DNA of 64,000 nt, taken from an uncultured Ruminococcus sp. GTDB lineage: Bacteria; Bacillota; Clostridia; Oscillospirales; Ruminococcaceae. Shown piece after piece: positions 17,933 to 25,349 of the stretch. Each line of letters starts with the position of its first letter. Positions within the stretch are counted from its first letter, which is position 1. The position numbers were made by a program, and so were the translations under genes. The notes beneath the pieces were generated by a model. It saw only the letters and a program-made list of their open reading frames with translations. It was not told where the DNA came from and ran no database searches. The DNA is taken from positions 1 through 64,000 of the forward strand of contig CAMZZN010000007.1 in assembly GCA_947345935.1 (NCBI GenBank), in the 5' to 3' direction.

Positions 17933-18655
17933 ATGGCTGATAAAACAAGGAAATTAACTCACACCGCTGCGGAGCTTGACGAGGCAATTGAAATGCTTCT
18001 GGAGGTTTACACACGGGATGAGATCAACGGATTCCTTACCGTCAAAGTCGACAAAGAACCCGGCAAGGGCTTGTCCGCAAACGATTTCACGGATGAGCAC
18101 AAGGAAAAACTTTTATCCCTTGAAAATTACGACGATGCCGGTATAAGATCGGAGACCGCTCTAAACCGCAGCACACTGGGATATCAGAGGAAGAATCTTC
18201 TGAAAAATACGGCGGTATCGGGAACGGCGAACGGAATACCTTACACGGTTAATGCCGACGGATCTGTAGTTTTTGGCACAGGCACGACAACAAATATCTG
18301 CTACATTTATATCGGCGAATTTGCGTTTAAAGCTGGGATATTGTATACGATGTCCGGAGCTCCCGACGACGGAACGACAGAAACACGGTTAAGCCTTATA
18401 AACGATTCAGGCGGCGAAATGAGCGCAGCATATCAGGATATCGGCAAAGGTGCGACGTTTTCCTTTGAATCCGACGTTACCTACAGGGTACGTGCACGTA
18501 TAGCAGGCTCTGGTGCGGCGATCAGCGAGACTATAGTTTTTTATCCCATGCTCCGCTGCGCTGAGATCACCGACAATACTTACGAACCGTACAAGCCGTC
18601 AGTCGAGGAACGTCTTGCGGCTCTGGAAGCGGCGGTTTTGGAGGGAGGTACATAA
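17933..18655 (+). CDS. Phage tail fibre / receptor-binding protein
   Basis: This 240-residue protein has an N-terminal helix, then VDKEPGKGLSANDFTDEHK at residues about 40-58, a motif common in tail fibres of Firmicutes phages. A carbohydrate-binding-like beta domain follows, and a C-terminal helix (SVEERLAALEAAV) suits trimerisation. Its stop overlaps the next ATG (TAATG). Confidence 0.7.
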   Translation: MADKTRKLTHTAAELDEAIEMLLEVYTRDEINGFLTVKVDKEPGKGLSANDFTDEHKEKLLSLENYDDAGIRSETALNRSTLGYQRKNLLKNTAVSGTANGIPYTVNADGSVVFGTGTTTNICYIYIGEFAFKAGILYTMSGAPDDGTTETRLSLINDSGGEMSAAYQDIGKGATFSFESDVTYRVRARIAGSGAAISETIVFYPMLRCAEITDNTYEPYKPSVEERLAALEAAVLEGGT

Positions 18656-18852
18656 TGAAAAACAAACTTGCAAAACTTATCGACGTGAAATCGATTGTTA
18701 CGCTTGTTATGACGGCGGTTTTTGCCTGTCTTTCGGCAAAAGGAACTGTTTCGTCAGATCAGTTTCTGACCGTTTTCACGACCGTTATAGCGTTCTATTT
18801 CGGTACGCAGCACGCTAAAAATAAGGAGGATAAAAATAATGAAAACGTTTAA
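18655..18852 (+). CDS. Phage holin-like protein
   Basis: This 65-residue protein has two hydrophobic segments (residues about 12-28 and 36-50) and a charged C-terminus, and lies directly before the endolysin. Holins form the membrane lesion that releases the endolysin. It overlaps the endolysin start by 14 bases. Confidence 0.7.
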   Translation: MKNKLAKLIDVKSIVTLVMTAVFACLSAKGTVSSDQFLTVFTTVIAFYFGTQHAKNKEDKNNENV

Positions 18853-19399
18853 ATCTAATGACAAAACGCAGCTTACGGCGCATTTCAACGTCAGCGAATT
18901 CAGATGCAAATGCGGCGGAAATCACGATACTCAGCTTGACGAATCTCTTGTGCAGAAGCTGGAGCAGTTATTTTCTGCTCTGAACTGCTCGAAGATCATT
19001 GTTAATTCGGGCTATCGCTGTATCGCTCACGACAAGAACGTCGGAGGAAACGGATACGGTCAGCATACCAAGGGAACGGCTGCGGATATCGTATGCTATG
19101 ACAGGAACGGAAATAAGATCAGCTCGAAGATCGTATGCTGCGCCGCTCAGGATATCGGCTTCAGAGGCATTGCCAACATCGACAGTACTTATACCGCAAC
19201 TCACGTTGATACCCGGACTTACCTGAAATGGTACGGCGACGAGACGGTCACGACTGATTACAGCGTTACCGATGACTTCTACAAACACTGGAAACTCAGC
19301 AAAAACGACGTTTACGGTAATGCCCAGAATAAGAAAACTAAGTCCGTTACACTTACCATCGACGGCGTGACTTTTCAGGGGAATCTGACAGAAAAGTGA
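18839..19399 (+). CDS. Endolysin, peptidase M15 (D-Ala-D-Ala carboxypeptidase type)
   Basis: This 186-residue enzyme shows the M15_3 zinc motifs SGYRC, GQHTKGTAADI (first His and Asp ligands) and THVD (second His), within residues 55-125. It cleaves cell-wall peptides for lysis. FRCKCGG near residue 20 is a short N-terminal Cys pair common in such phage enzymes. The C-terminal 50 residues may bind the wall. Confidence 0.9.
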   Translation: MKTFKSNDKTQLTAHFNVSEFRCKCGGNHDTQLDESLVQKLEQLFSALNCSKIIVNSGYRCIAHDKNVGGNGYGQHTKGTAADIVCYDRNGNKISSKIVCCAAQDIGFRGIANIDSTYTATHVDTRTYLKWYGDETVTTDYSVTDDFYKHWKLSKNDVYGNAQNKKTKSVTLTIDGVTFQGNLTEK

Positions 19400-19415
19400 C
19401 TTGAACTATGAGACT

Positions 19416-19622
19416 ATGAAAAAATTTGAGAACATTTCCAACAGCCGGCTATCCGAGCTTATTGACGAATGGGTAAAAGGCGAACGCAACAGGGCAATCA
19501 TGAAAAGACGATTGATAGACAATATTTGCTTTGAACCGCTTGCAGAAGAATTTGATCTATCAACAAGGCACGTACAGCGTGTTGTATATAAAGCTGAACA
19601 AACTTTATTCAATCATATCTAA
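19416..19622 (+). CDS. Sigma factor region 4-like regulator
   Basis: A 68-residue protein whose second half (RLIDNICFEPLAEEFDLSTRHVQRVVYKAEQTLF) is a helix-turn-helix of the sigma-70 region 4 type. Small proteins of this kind often govern late or packaging genes in phages of Firmicutes. ATG 19416 is chosen; a TTG at 19401 lies upstream and neither has a strong ribosome site. Confidence 0.65.
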   Translation: MKKFENISNSRLSELIDEWVKGERNRAIMKRRLIDNICFEPLAEEFDLSTRHVQRVVYKAEQTLFNHI

Positions 19623-19635
19623 ACATATTTATTCA

Positions 19636-19664
19636 ACCCCGATAGACTTTCTATCGGGGTATTT
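19636..19664 (+). terminator. Rho-independent terminator after the lysis/regulator genes
   Basis: CCCCGATAG and CTATCGGGG form a perfect 9-bp stem with an ACTTT loop, followed by TATTTG. It separates the lysis module from the following accessory cassette. Confidence 0.8.
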
Positions 19665-19768
19665 GCAACAAAATAAAAATGTCATATAAATAGCGTATAA
19701 ATGTCCCTTTTTCATCATGGCGAAGGGGCTTTTTTATTGCTATAATTAAGAAAAAAAGGTGATCGACT

Positions 19769-20146
19769 ATGTACATGAAATATAATCCGAATCCGTGCGG
19801 AAAACAAGTCGGAGACTGCGCAATAAGGGCTTTATCCAAGGCTTTTAATAAAGGCTGGGAAGAAATGTACATCCGTCTGTGTTTGCAGGGCTTTATGATG
19901 TGCGATATGCCGTCCGCTAACCATGTATGGGGCACATATCTTCGGGAAAACGGCTTTGAAAGGCACTTGATCCCCGATGATAAAATAGATATTTACACGG
20001 TCAGGGATTTTTGCGAAGATCATCCGCACGGCGTATATGTATTATCGTTATCGTCTCATGTTTTAACTGTAATAGACGGAAATTACTATGATTCATGGAA
20101 TAGCGGCAATGAAATTCCGCTGTATTTCTGGCGTAAGGAGAGATAA
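19769..20146 (+). CDS. Papain-like cysteine peptidase-like phage protein
   Basis: This 125-residue protein of no assigned function carries a credible Cys-His-Asp arrangement: VGDCAIRAL with Cys17 at the start of a helix, SSHVLTV with His97, and YYDSW with Asp108. That order and spacing resemble minimal papain-fold (C39-like) peptidases. Proteins with this opening are widespread in gut Firmicutes phages but uncharacterised. It is the first gene after a terminator, so it needs its own promoter. Confidence 0.6.
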   Translation: MYMKYNPNPCGKQVGDCAIRALSKAFNKGWEEMYIRLCLQGFMMCDMPSANHVWGTYLRENGFERHLIPDDKIDIYTVRDFCEDHPHGVYVLSLSSHVLTVIDGNYYDSWNSGNEIPLYFWRKER

Positions 20147-20148
20147 AA

Positions 20149-20601
20149 ATGTCTGCATATCCAAACTTTTATAATCAGAATTATCAAAATATTCCTCAAG
20201 GTCCATATCAGCCGCAGACAATGCAGGCTCCGCAGTATCAGATGCCGCAGGCGGCTCCTCCGACTGTTTCACAGCAGCAGAACGGCATTATATGGGTGCA
20301 GGGAGAAGCCGGAGCAAAATCATACCTGGTTGCGCCGGGACAAAGCGTGCTGCTTATGGACTCGGAGGGATCGGCGTTTTATATAAAATCAACCGACTTA
20401 TCAGGAATGCCGTTACCATTAAGGATATTTGATTATACCGAGCGAAACGGGACGCAAGGCATACCTGCTGCGGTTCAGAATACTTCAAATATCGACATGA
20501 CCAATTACATAACAAGAGGGGAATTCGAGGAAAAACTTGCATCCTTGACTTCGCAAAAGAAAAATAACTCACGAAATAAGGAGGATATAACAAATGGCTA
20601 A
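20149..20601 (+). CDS. Gln/Pro-rich conserved phage protein of unknown function
   Basis: This 150-residue protein has a disordered Tyr/Gln/Pro-rich N-terminus (1-45), a small conserved core (IIWVQGEAGAKSYLVAPGQS and MDSEGSAFYIK) and a charged helical end. It starts two bases after the preceding gene and overlaps the next by eight bases. It belongs to a gene set repeatedly found together in gut Firmicutes prophages; no function is known to me. Confidence 0.6.
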   Translation: MSAYPNFYNQNYQNIPQGPYQPQTMQAPQYQMPQAAPPTVSQQQNGIIWVQGEAGAKSYLVAPGQSVLLMDSEGSAFYIKSTDLSGMPLPLRIFDYTERNGTQGIPAAVQNTSNIDMTNYITRGEFEEKLASLTSQKKNNSRNKEDITNG

Positions 20602-20824
20602 CCCGATTTTTAAGATGATGAACGGTGGAAACAGACAAAACGGAAATATGCTTTCACAATTTCAACAGTTTATGAAACAGATGAAAGGCAGAAACCCCGA
20701 TCAGATGCTTAACGAGCTTGTATCAAGTGGAAAAGTTAATCAGGCTCAGCTTAATCAGGTTCAGGGAATGGCTCAGCAGATGCAAAGTCAATTTGACGGA
20801 ATGAAAAATATGTTTGGTTTCTGA
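20594..20824 (+). CDS. Small Gln/Met-rich conserved phage protein
   Basis: This 76-residue, Met/Gln/Asn-rich, helical protein has the pattern MLNELVSSGKVNQAQLNQVQ, a short helix-turn-helix-like repeat (NPDQMLNELVSSG). It is translationally coupled to the preceding gene. Function unknown. Confidence 0.6.
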   Translation: MANPIFKMMNGGNRQNGNMLSQFQQFMKQMKGRNPDQMLNELVSSGKVNQAQLNQVQGMAQQMQSQFDGMKNMFGF

Positions 20825-20872
20825 GGCGTACAAGCCTATGAAATAAATTAATTTTATGAAAGGAGACATAAT

Positions 20873-21745
20873 ATGTCACTTACTACATCAGAAATGACGC
20901 CTGCCGATATTGCAGCGGTTACTAACAATAATGGTAACGGATGCAACGACGGCTGGGGCGGCGGCTGGGCTTCGTGGATAATCCTGTTCCTTATCTTCGG
21001 TATGTTCGGCTGGGGCGGTTTCGGCGGATTCGGAGGTTTCGGAGGAAATGCCGGAGCAAGCGGTGCGCTTACCAGAGCAGATCTTTGCCAGGACATGAAT
21101 TTCAGTCAGCTTGAAAACGGTGTGAGAGGTATTCAGCAGGGCATCTGCGACAGCACCTTTGCGCTGAACAATTCTATTAACGGACTTGGAATGAACATAA
21201 TGCAGGGATTCCATGGAGTTGATAATGCGATCTGCAATCTCGGTTATCAGACACAGCAGGGCTTTAACCAGACAAATATTGCGCTTATGCAGGGGCAGAA
21301 CGCATTACAGTCTCAGATCGCCGACTGTTGCTGCGGAGTACAGAGAGCTATCGACGGCATAAATTACAATATGGCTTCCAATACCTGCGCTATTCAGAAC
21401 TCTATGTGCAACAACACAAGAGACATTATCGAGAGCCAGAATAACGGTACAAGAGCCATTCTTGACGCTCTTACCGCTCAGAGAATCGAAGCAAAGGATC
21501 AGAGGATCGCTGAACAGGCTCAGACTATCAATCAACTCCAGCTTTCTGCGTCTCAGAGCAATCAGAATGCCGTACTTATGGCAGCTATGGATGCAAATAA
21601 AGCTGATATTCTGCGCCGTACCGGAGCCGAGTGTCCTACTCCGTGCTATGTGGTACAGCCTCCCTCGCCTGTAACGTTCCCTACTAACTGCTGCGGACGA
21701 GTATCTTATGGAAACAACTGTGGCAGCTGCGGATGCAACGGCTAA
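20873..21745 (+). CDS. Gly/Cys-rich membrane-anchored protein with repetitive helical region
   Basis: This 290-residue protein has an N-terminal Trp/Gly segment and one membrane helix (about residues 28-43) followed by tandem GGFGG repeats. A long section of roughly 11-15-residue periodicity follows (FALNNSINGLGMNIMQGFHG, YQTQQGFNQTNIALMQGQ), then a coiled coil (about 200-245). A Cys-rich C-terminus (CCG, CGSCGCNG) and an internal DCCCG are conspicuous. It could be an envelope or virion surface assembly protein. No known family function. Confidence 0.6.
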   Translation: MSLTTSEMTPADIAAVTNNNGNGCNDGWGGGWASWIILFLIFGMFGWGGFGGFGGFGGNAGASGALTRADLCQDMNFSQLENGVRGIQQGICDSTFALNNSINGLGMNIMQGFHGVDNAICNLGYQTQQGFNQTNIALMQGQNALQSQIADCCCGVQRAIDGINYNMASNTCAIQNSMCNNTRDIIESQNNGTRAILDALTAQRIEAKDQRIAEQAQTINQLQLSASQSNQNAVLMAAMDANKADILRRTGAECPTPCYVVQPPSPVTFPTNCCGRVSYGNNCGSCGCNG

Positions 21746-21820
21746 AAAATCACATAGAAAGCAGCTTTTTCGTGAGATATCGAAAATGGTCAACCTGAGT
21801 TGATACTGCAAGATCAGTAT

Positions 21821-21856
21821 ATCGGCAGGGAAAGATCATACCCTGCCGATTTTTAT
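21821..21856 (+). terminator. Strong rho-independent terminator within the accessory cassette
   Basis: ATCGGCAGGG and CCCTGCCGAT form a perfect 10-bp stem around a ten-base loop, followed by TTTTAT. It lies between the Gly/Cys-rich gene and the jelly-roll-like gene, so it may attenuate rather than fully stop transcription. Confidence 0.85.
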
Positions 21857-21874
21857 GAAAGGAATGATAATAAA

Positions 21875-22306
21875 ATGGCTGAATATACAAGCACGGCTAC
21901 CCAGACTGTAGCTATTGGTCAGAATGTGCTTTTTACAGAGCGATCAGGCGGCAATAAGAACTGTAATATTATGCACCGCGAGGGCAGCGGAATTATAACT
22001 CTGAGAGGTTCTAACAGTTGCTGCAATCCTGCCAGATATAAGGTAAGCTTCGGAGGAAATATTGCCGTTGCCGCAGGTGGAACAGCAGGACCTATATCGG
22101 TGGCTATTGCGCTTGCCGGAGAACCCTTATACGCTTCAACAGCAACGGTCACTCCTGCCGCCGCAGGAGACTTTTTCAACGTTTATGCGTCGGCTGTGAT
22201 AACAGTTCCCTGTAATTGCTGTCTTACTATTGCGGTTGAAAATGCCAGCGCAGGAACGGCGATAGATGTAGCCAACGCAAATCTGATAGTAGAGCGCATC
22301 TGCTAA
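21875..22306 (+). CDS. Jelly-roll-like (BclA C-terminal-like) surface protein
   Basis: This 143-residue beta-rich protein ends in DVANANLIVERIC and carries alternating strands (VAIALAGEPLYASTATVTP, FFNVYASAVITVPCNC), resembling the trimeric C-terminal domain of exosporium BclA-type proteins. The start is ATG 21875 behind GAAAGGAATG; upstream in-frame codons overlap the terminator. Cys pairs (CC, CNCC) may cross-link subunits. Confidence 0.6.
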   Translation: MAEYTSTATQTVAIGQNVLFTERSGGNKNCNIMHREGSGIITLRGSNSCCNPARYKVSFGGNIAVAAGGTAGPISVAIALAGEPLYASTATVTPAAAGDFFNVYASAVITVPCNCCLTIAVENASAGTAIDVANANLIVERIC

Positions 22307-22321
22307 GAAAGGAGTATTATT

Positions 22322-22714
22322 ATGGACATGAGAACACTTAAAGAACTTCGTGAAAAGTTTTATGAGGAACTTGAAGAGATCGGACGAAAGGGAGAGCTGA
22401 ATGCCGGCGATCTTGAAACCGTACATAAGCTGACAGATACTGTCAAGAATATTGATAAAATATGTATGCTTGAAGAGGACGGAGGCTATAGCAGAGACGG
22501 CGAAAGGGCAATTTCGGGCGTTTATGACGACGGCAGAACCTACGGCGGCGGACATAGCTATGCAGGCCGTAAGCGTGACAGTATGGGCAGATACAGCCGT
22601 GACGGCGGTAAAGAGCATATGATCTCAAAACTTGAAAGCATGATGCACGACGCCGATAATGAAAGAACCAGAACGGCAATAAAAAAGTGTATCGCTGAAA
22701 TTGAAAGAGACTAA
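22322..22714 (+). CDS. Conserved phage protein with helix and Tyr/Ser/Gly-rich linker
   Basis: This 130-residue protein has two N-terminal helices (1-55), a Tyr/Arg/Gly/Ser-rich flexible middle (YSRDG repeats, about 58-95) and a C-terminal helix pair (MISKLESMMHDADNERTRTA). It belongs to the same uncharacterised gene set. The helical ends could bind partner subunits. Confidence 0.6.
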   Translation: MDMRTLKELREKFYEELEEIGRKGELNAGDLETVHKLTDTVKNIDKICMLEEDGGYSRDGERAISGVYDDGRTYGGGHSYAGRKRDSMGRYSRDGGKEHMISKLESMMHDADNERTRTAIKKCIAEIERD

Positions 22715-22735
22715 AAGATAATGGAGGGGCGGCAT

Positions 22736-23044
22736 ATGATATCAAAACACGAACTTGAAAAAGCTATAGAGGAGTGTGAAGAATCGCCGCCCTCTTATCA
22801 GATCATTCAAAAGCTCGCAGATCTGTACGCTGTTTACGATCATTTATACGGCGATAAGCAAACGGGTATTTCTTTGGTTCAGGAATCTATTATTGACAAT
22901 TACGGCGATAATGAATTTTTTTCTGTGATCTGCGGAAAAAATCCTGAAAAGGTATGGCTTGTTATTGATGAATTAATGTCAGTTTTAAAGGGAGTTATGC
23001 CGAAGCTTTATAAAGGAACGATTGAAAAAATTATTGATACCTGA
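22736..23044 (+). CDS. Conserved small acidic phage protein
   Basis: This 102-residue, all-helical acidic protein is the last gene of the prophage cassette. ATG 22736 is preferred to ATG 22721 because GGAGGGG at 22723 lies at proper distance. Proteins of this kind accompany the preceding gene in gut Firmicutes phages. No function known. Confidence 0.6.
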   Translation: MISKHELEKAIEECEESPPSYQIIQKLADLYAVYDHLYGDKQTGISLVQESIIDNYGDNEFFSVICGKNPEKVWLVIDELMSVLKGVMPKLYKGTIEKIIDT

Positions 23045-23160
23045 AAGAAAAATACATTGATTTTATGACATATTTTCGTGTCATATTTGATTGAAAAATG
23101 TTTCATTTCATGTGTAAAAGCGTATAATATTATTGTAATATGATACAATCTAAAACTATA

Positions 23161-23206
23161 AAAAACCGCTATAAATAGAGTTGATTGCCTATTTATAGCG
23201 GTTTTG
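23161..23206. terminator. Bidirectional terminator between prophage and tRNA genes
   Basis: AACCGCTATAAATAG and its exact complement form a 15-bp stem (23164-23178 with 23189-23203), with A-rich sequence on the left and T-rich on the right. It can end tRNA transcripts running left and phage transcripts running right. Confidence 0.85.
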
Positions 23207-23210
23207 GATT

Positions 23211-23286
23211 TGGTGGAGCATAGGGGATTCGAACCCCTGACCCCCACACTGCCAGTGTGATGCGCTCCCAACTGCGCTAATGCCCC
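23211..23286 (-). tRNA. tRNA-Ala (GGC)
   Basis: The minus strand reads GGGGCATTAGCGCAG, an anticodon loop CTGGCAG (anticodon GGC), GGTTCGAATCC and a 3' end GCTCC-ACCA with encoded CCA. The cloverleaf is complete at 76 nucleotides. Its 3' end faces the prophage and could form part of an attachment site. Confidence 0.95.
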
Positions 23287-23316
23287 GTTTAGAATATTAA
23301 TGCTTCATTTAAAAAA

Positions 23317-23407
23317 TGGCGGAGATGGTGGGATTCGAACCCACGGAGCGTGTTACCGCTCAAACGATTTCGAGTCGTTCTCGTTATGACCACTTCGATA
23401 CATCTCC
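23317..23407 (-). tRNA. tRNA-Ser (CGA)
   Basis: The minus strand begins GGAGATG and ends CATCTCC-G-CCA. The anticodon loop is CTCGAAA (anticodon CGA), and a long variable arm between anticodon and T arms is diagnostic of tRNA-Ser. It is 91 nucleotides and probably co-transcribed with the tRNA-Ala downstream. Confidence 0.95.
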
Positions 23408-23609
23408 GTATTAAGAGCAGATGACAGAGACCAGATGTAAGAAGCAGAAAACAGCGGACTTACTCTGCTCAAATTCTTTATATATTATATCATATAAGCA
23501 TTTCGGTGTCAAGAGATAAAATAAAAAATAATTGTTTAACAAAATAATCGTGAATACTTGTACCTGTCGTTGAATATGATTTACAAATCGAATTTCAAGG
23601 AGGACAAAT

Positions 23610-25163
23610 ATGGATTTAAAAATCAACAGAGAGACCGTTCCGGTTTCGCAGGTGATCTTTGACGGCGTGCAGGAGCAGACTGTGGAGCTTGACTACATAC
23701 TTCCGGATTATTATCCTGACATATTCCGGCTTATACGCTGCCAGACCGTGCCTGTCATAACCGGATATTCAATAAGCGGCGACAAGCTGTCCTATGAGCT
23801 GCGGTGCGATATCCACATTCTGTACTGTGGAGAAGGGGACTCTGTGCTCCGGTGCGTTACGCAGCGCCAGAGCTTTTCCAGAAGCGTCGATCTGGGCGCT
23901 GTCTGCGATTCTCCGGAAATAAGTCTCAGACCAAAGACTGACCATGTTAATTTCCGGGCGGTGAACAAGCGGCGGCTTGACGTTCGTGGAGCGGTTTCCG
24001 TTAAGATAAAAGTGTGCTGCGAGAAAGAACAGGAAGTTATATCAGATGCTTTTGGTATGAATGTGCAGGTGAAGAAGGTTCCTGTAAGATACGCTTCAAA
24101 GAAAATATCTCTTGATAAAATTGTGAGGATAAGCGAAGAAACAGAAATTTCCTCCACGCAGTCTCCGGTGCTTGGGATCATAAGCTGCATTTGCAAAACG
24201 CCGGAGTGCGAGAGAAAAATGATCTCCGGAAAGCTTCTTGCCAAAGGGGACGCCGTTATTGATATCCTCTATGCCTGCGAAAAAGAGGGCAGGGGAGCTG
24301 TTGAGCCTATGAAGTTTTCTTTGCCGTACAGCCAGATCATAGACATTGACGATATTGACGAAACCTTTGAATGCAGTGTGACGCCCTCCGTAATAAGCTG
24401 CGATATTACTCCGTCAGCCGGAAAAACAGGTGAAAATACTATTCTGAAATGCGAAATAGAACTTCGGCTTATGTGCCGTGCCGTAAGAACCTCCGACCTG
24501 ATGCTGGCGGCAGATGCCTATTCTACGATATATCCATGCGAAACATCTGTATCGGATATAAGAACTGAGCAGCAGCCGGTGATATTCAGTGAAAACCGCA
24601 GTCTGACGGCTAAAATTGCAGAGGGAGATTCTGTTCCCGAAACAATATATGCTATGTGGTGCGCCCCGAAAAATATCAATACACGTTCTGCCGGCGACGG
24701 ACGTTCGGCAGTAGTATCAGGTATGCTTACATGGTCAATGGCGGCTATGGATCCCTCCGGAATGATGATAATGTCCGACAGGGACGAGGCGTTCGAGGAA
24801 ACGCTTGAGCTTGGTGACGATATAGTCGGATGCAGCGTCAGCGCAGAAGTCAGCGCCGGAGACGTTTCTTACAATATTTCTCCCGAGGGAGTTCTTACGG
24901 CGAAGGCAGGACTTGATATACGTCTTTCCGTGAGCAGCTGCAATACGATAACGGCGCTTACCGGACTTTCTGTTGACGATTCCGTAAAAAAAGAGCGTGA
25001 CGGCGATTATTCCATAAAGCTTTATTTCGGTGCGGAAAACGAGGAGATCTGGGATATCGCAAAACGCTACAGCACAAGTGCAGCCGCTGTTATGGAAGAA
25101 AACGAACTGGATGGCGAACGTCTGAAGAACGGCGGTATGCTTCTGATACCCATCATTAATTGA
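23610..25163 (+). CDS. sipL: SipL-like spore coat anchoring protein (DUF3794 + LysM)
   Basis: This 517-residue protein contains repeated DUF3794-type segments (residues about 1-170 and 290-430) and a C-terminal LysM-like domain (about 470-515; IWDIAKRYSTSAAAVMEENEL). This architecture and the next gene (spoIVA) identify the clostridial SipL, which binds SpoIVA through its LysM domain and localises coat assembly around the forespore. AAGGAGG precedes ATG 23610. Confidence 0.88.
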   Translation: MDLKINRETVPVSQVIFDGVQEQTVELDYILPDYYPDIFRLIRCQTVPVITGYSISGDKLSYELRCDIHILYCGEGDSVLRCVTQRQSFSRSVDLGAVCDSPEISLRPKTDHVNFRAVNKRRLDVRGAVSVKIKVCCEKEQEVISDAFGMNVQVKKVPVRYASKKISLDKIVRISEETEISSTQSPVLGIISCICKTPECERKMISGKLLAKGDAVIDILYACEKEGRGAVEPMKFSLPYSQIIDIDDIDETFECSVTPSVISCDITPSAGKTGENTILKCEIELRLMCRAVRTSDLMLAADAYSTIYPCETSVSDIRTEQQPVIFSENRSLTAKIAEGDSVPETIYAMWCAPKNINTRSAGDGRSAVVSGMLTWSMAAMDPSGMMIMSDRDEAFEETLELGDDIVGCSVSAEVSAGDVSYNISPEGVLTAKAGLDIRLSVSSCNTITALTGLSVDDSVKKERDGDYSIKLYFGAENEEIWDIAKRYSTSAAAVMEENELDGERLKNGGMLLIPIIN

Positions 25164-25247
25164 TGATATCGGAGTTGGCAGCTTTATGTGAACTCGTCCT
25201 TTCACTCATACCAAAGAGAGATTTCTTCTGTAGATGTCTTCATAATT

Positions 25248-25304
25248 GGGTTTCCAAAGGGGATGTACTTCCCTTTGGCAGGGGTGTGGGGACGGAGTCG
25301 CCAC
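25248..25304 (+). repeat. Dispersed palindromic repeat, copy 2
   Basis: GGGTTTCCAAAGGGG, then CCCTTTGGCAGGGGTGTGGGGACGGAGTC matches the right-hand module of copies 1 and 4, but the leading TAATTATTT hairpin is missing. It lies in the sipL-spoIVA gap and is therefore probably transcribed with the operon. Confidence 0.8.
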
Positions 25305-25349
25305 AAAAGTTGTCGGCACTGATACATAAATATGCACGGAGGTTTTAAG

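Larger units (their letters stand above)
1..23044 (+). mobile_element. Prophage, late (structural, lysis and accessory) half
   Basis: Every gene from the left edge to 23044 runs on the plus strand with start/stop overlaps of 1 to 14 bases, in the order packaging, head, connector, tail, baseplate, lysis and accessory that is standard for siphoviruses. The long tape measure gene, distal tail protein and tail-associated protein indicate a long non-contractile tail. No integrase, repressor or replication gene is seen, so the left part lies outside the window. The right limit is set before the tRNA genes at 23211 by gene content only; no attachment repeat can be paired because the left end is absent. 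Confidence 0.93.
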
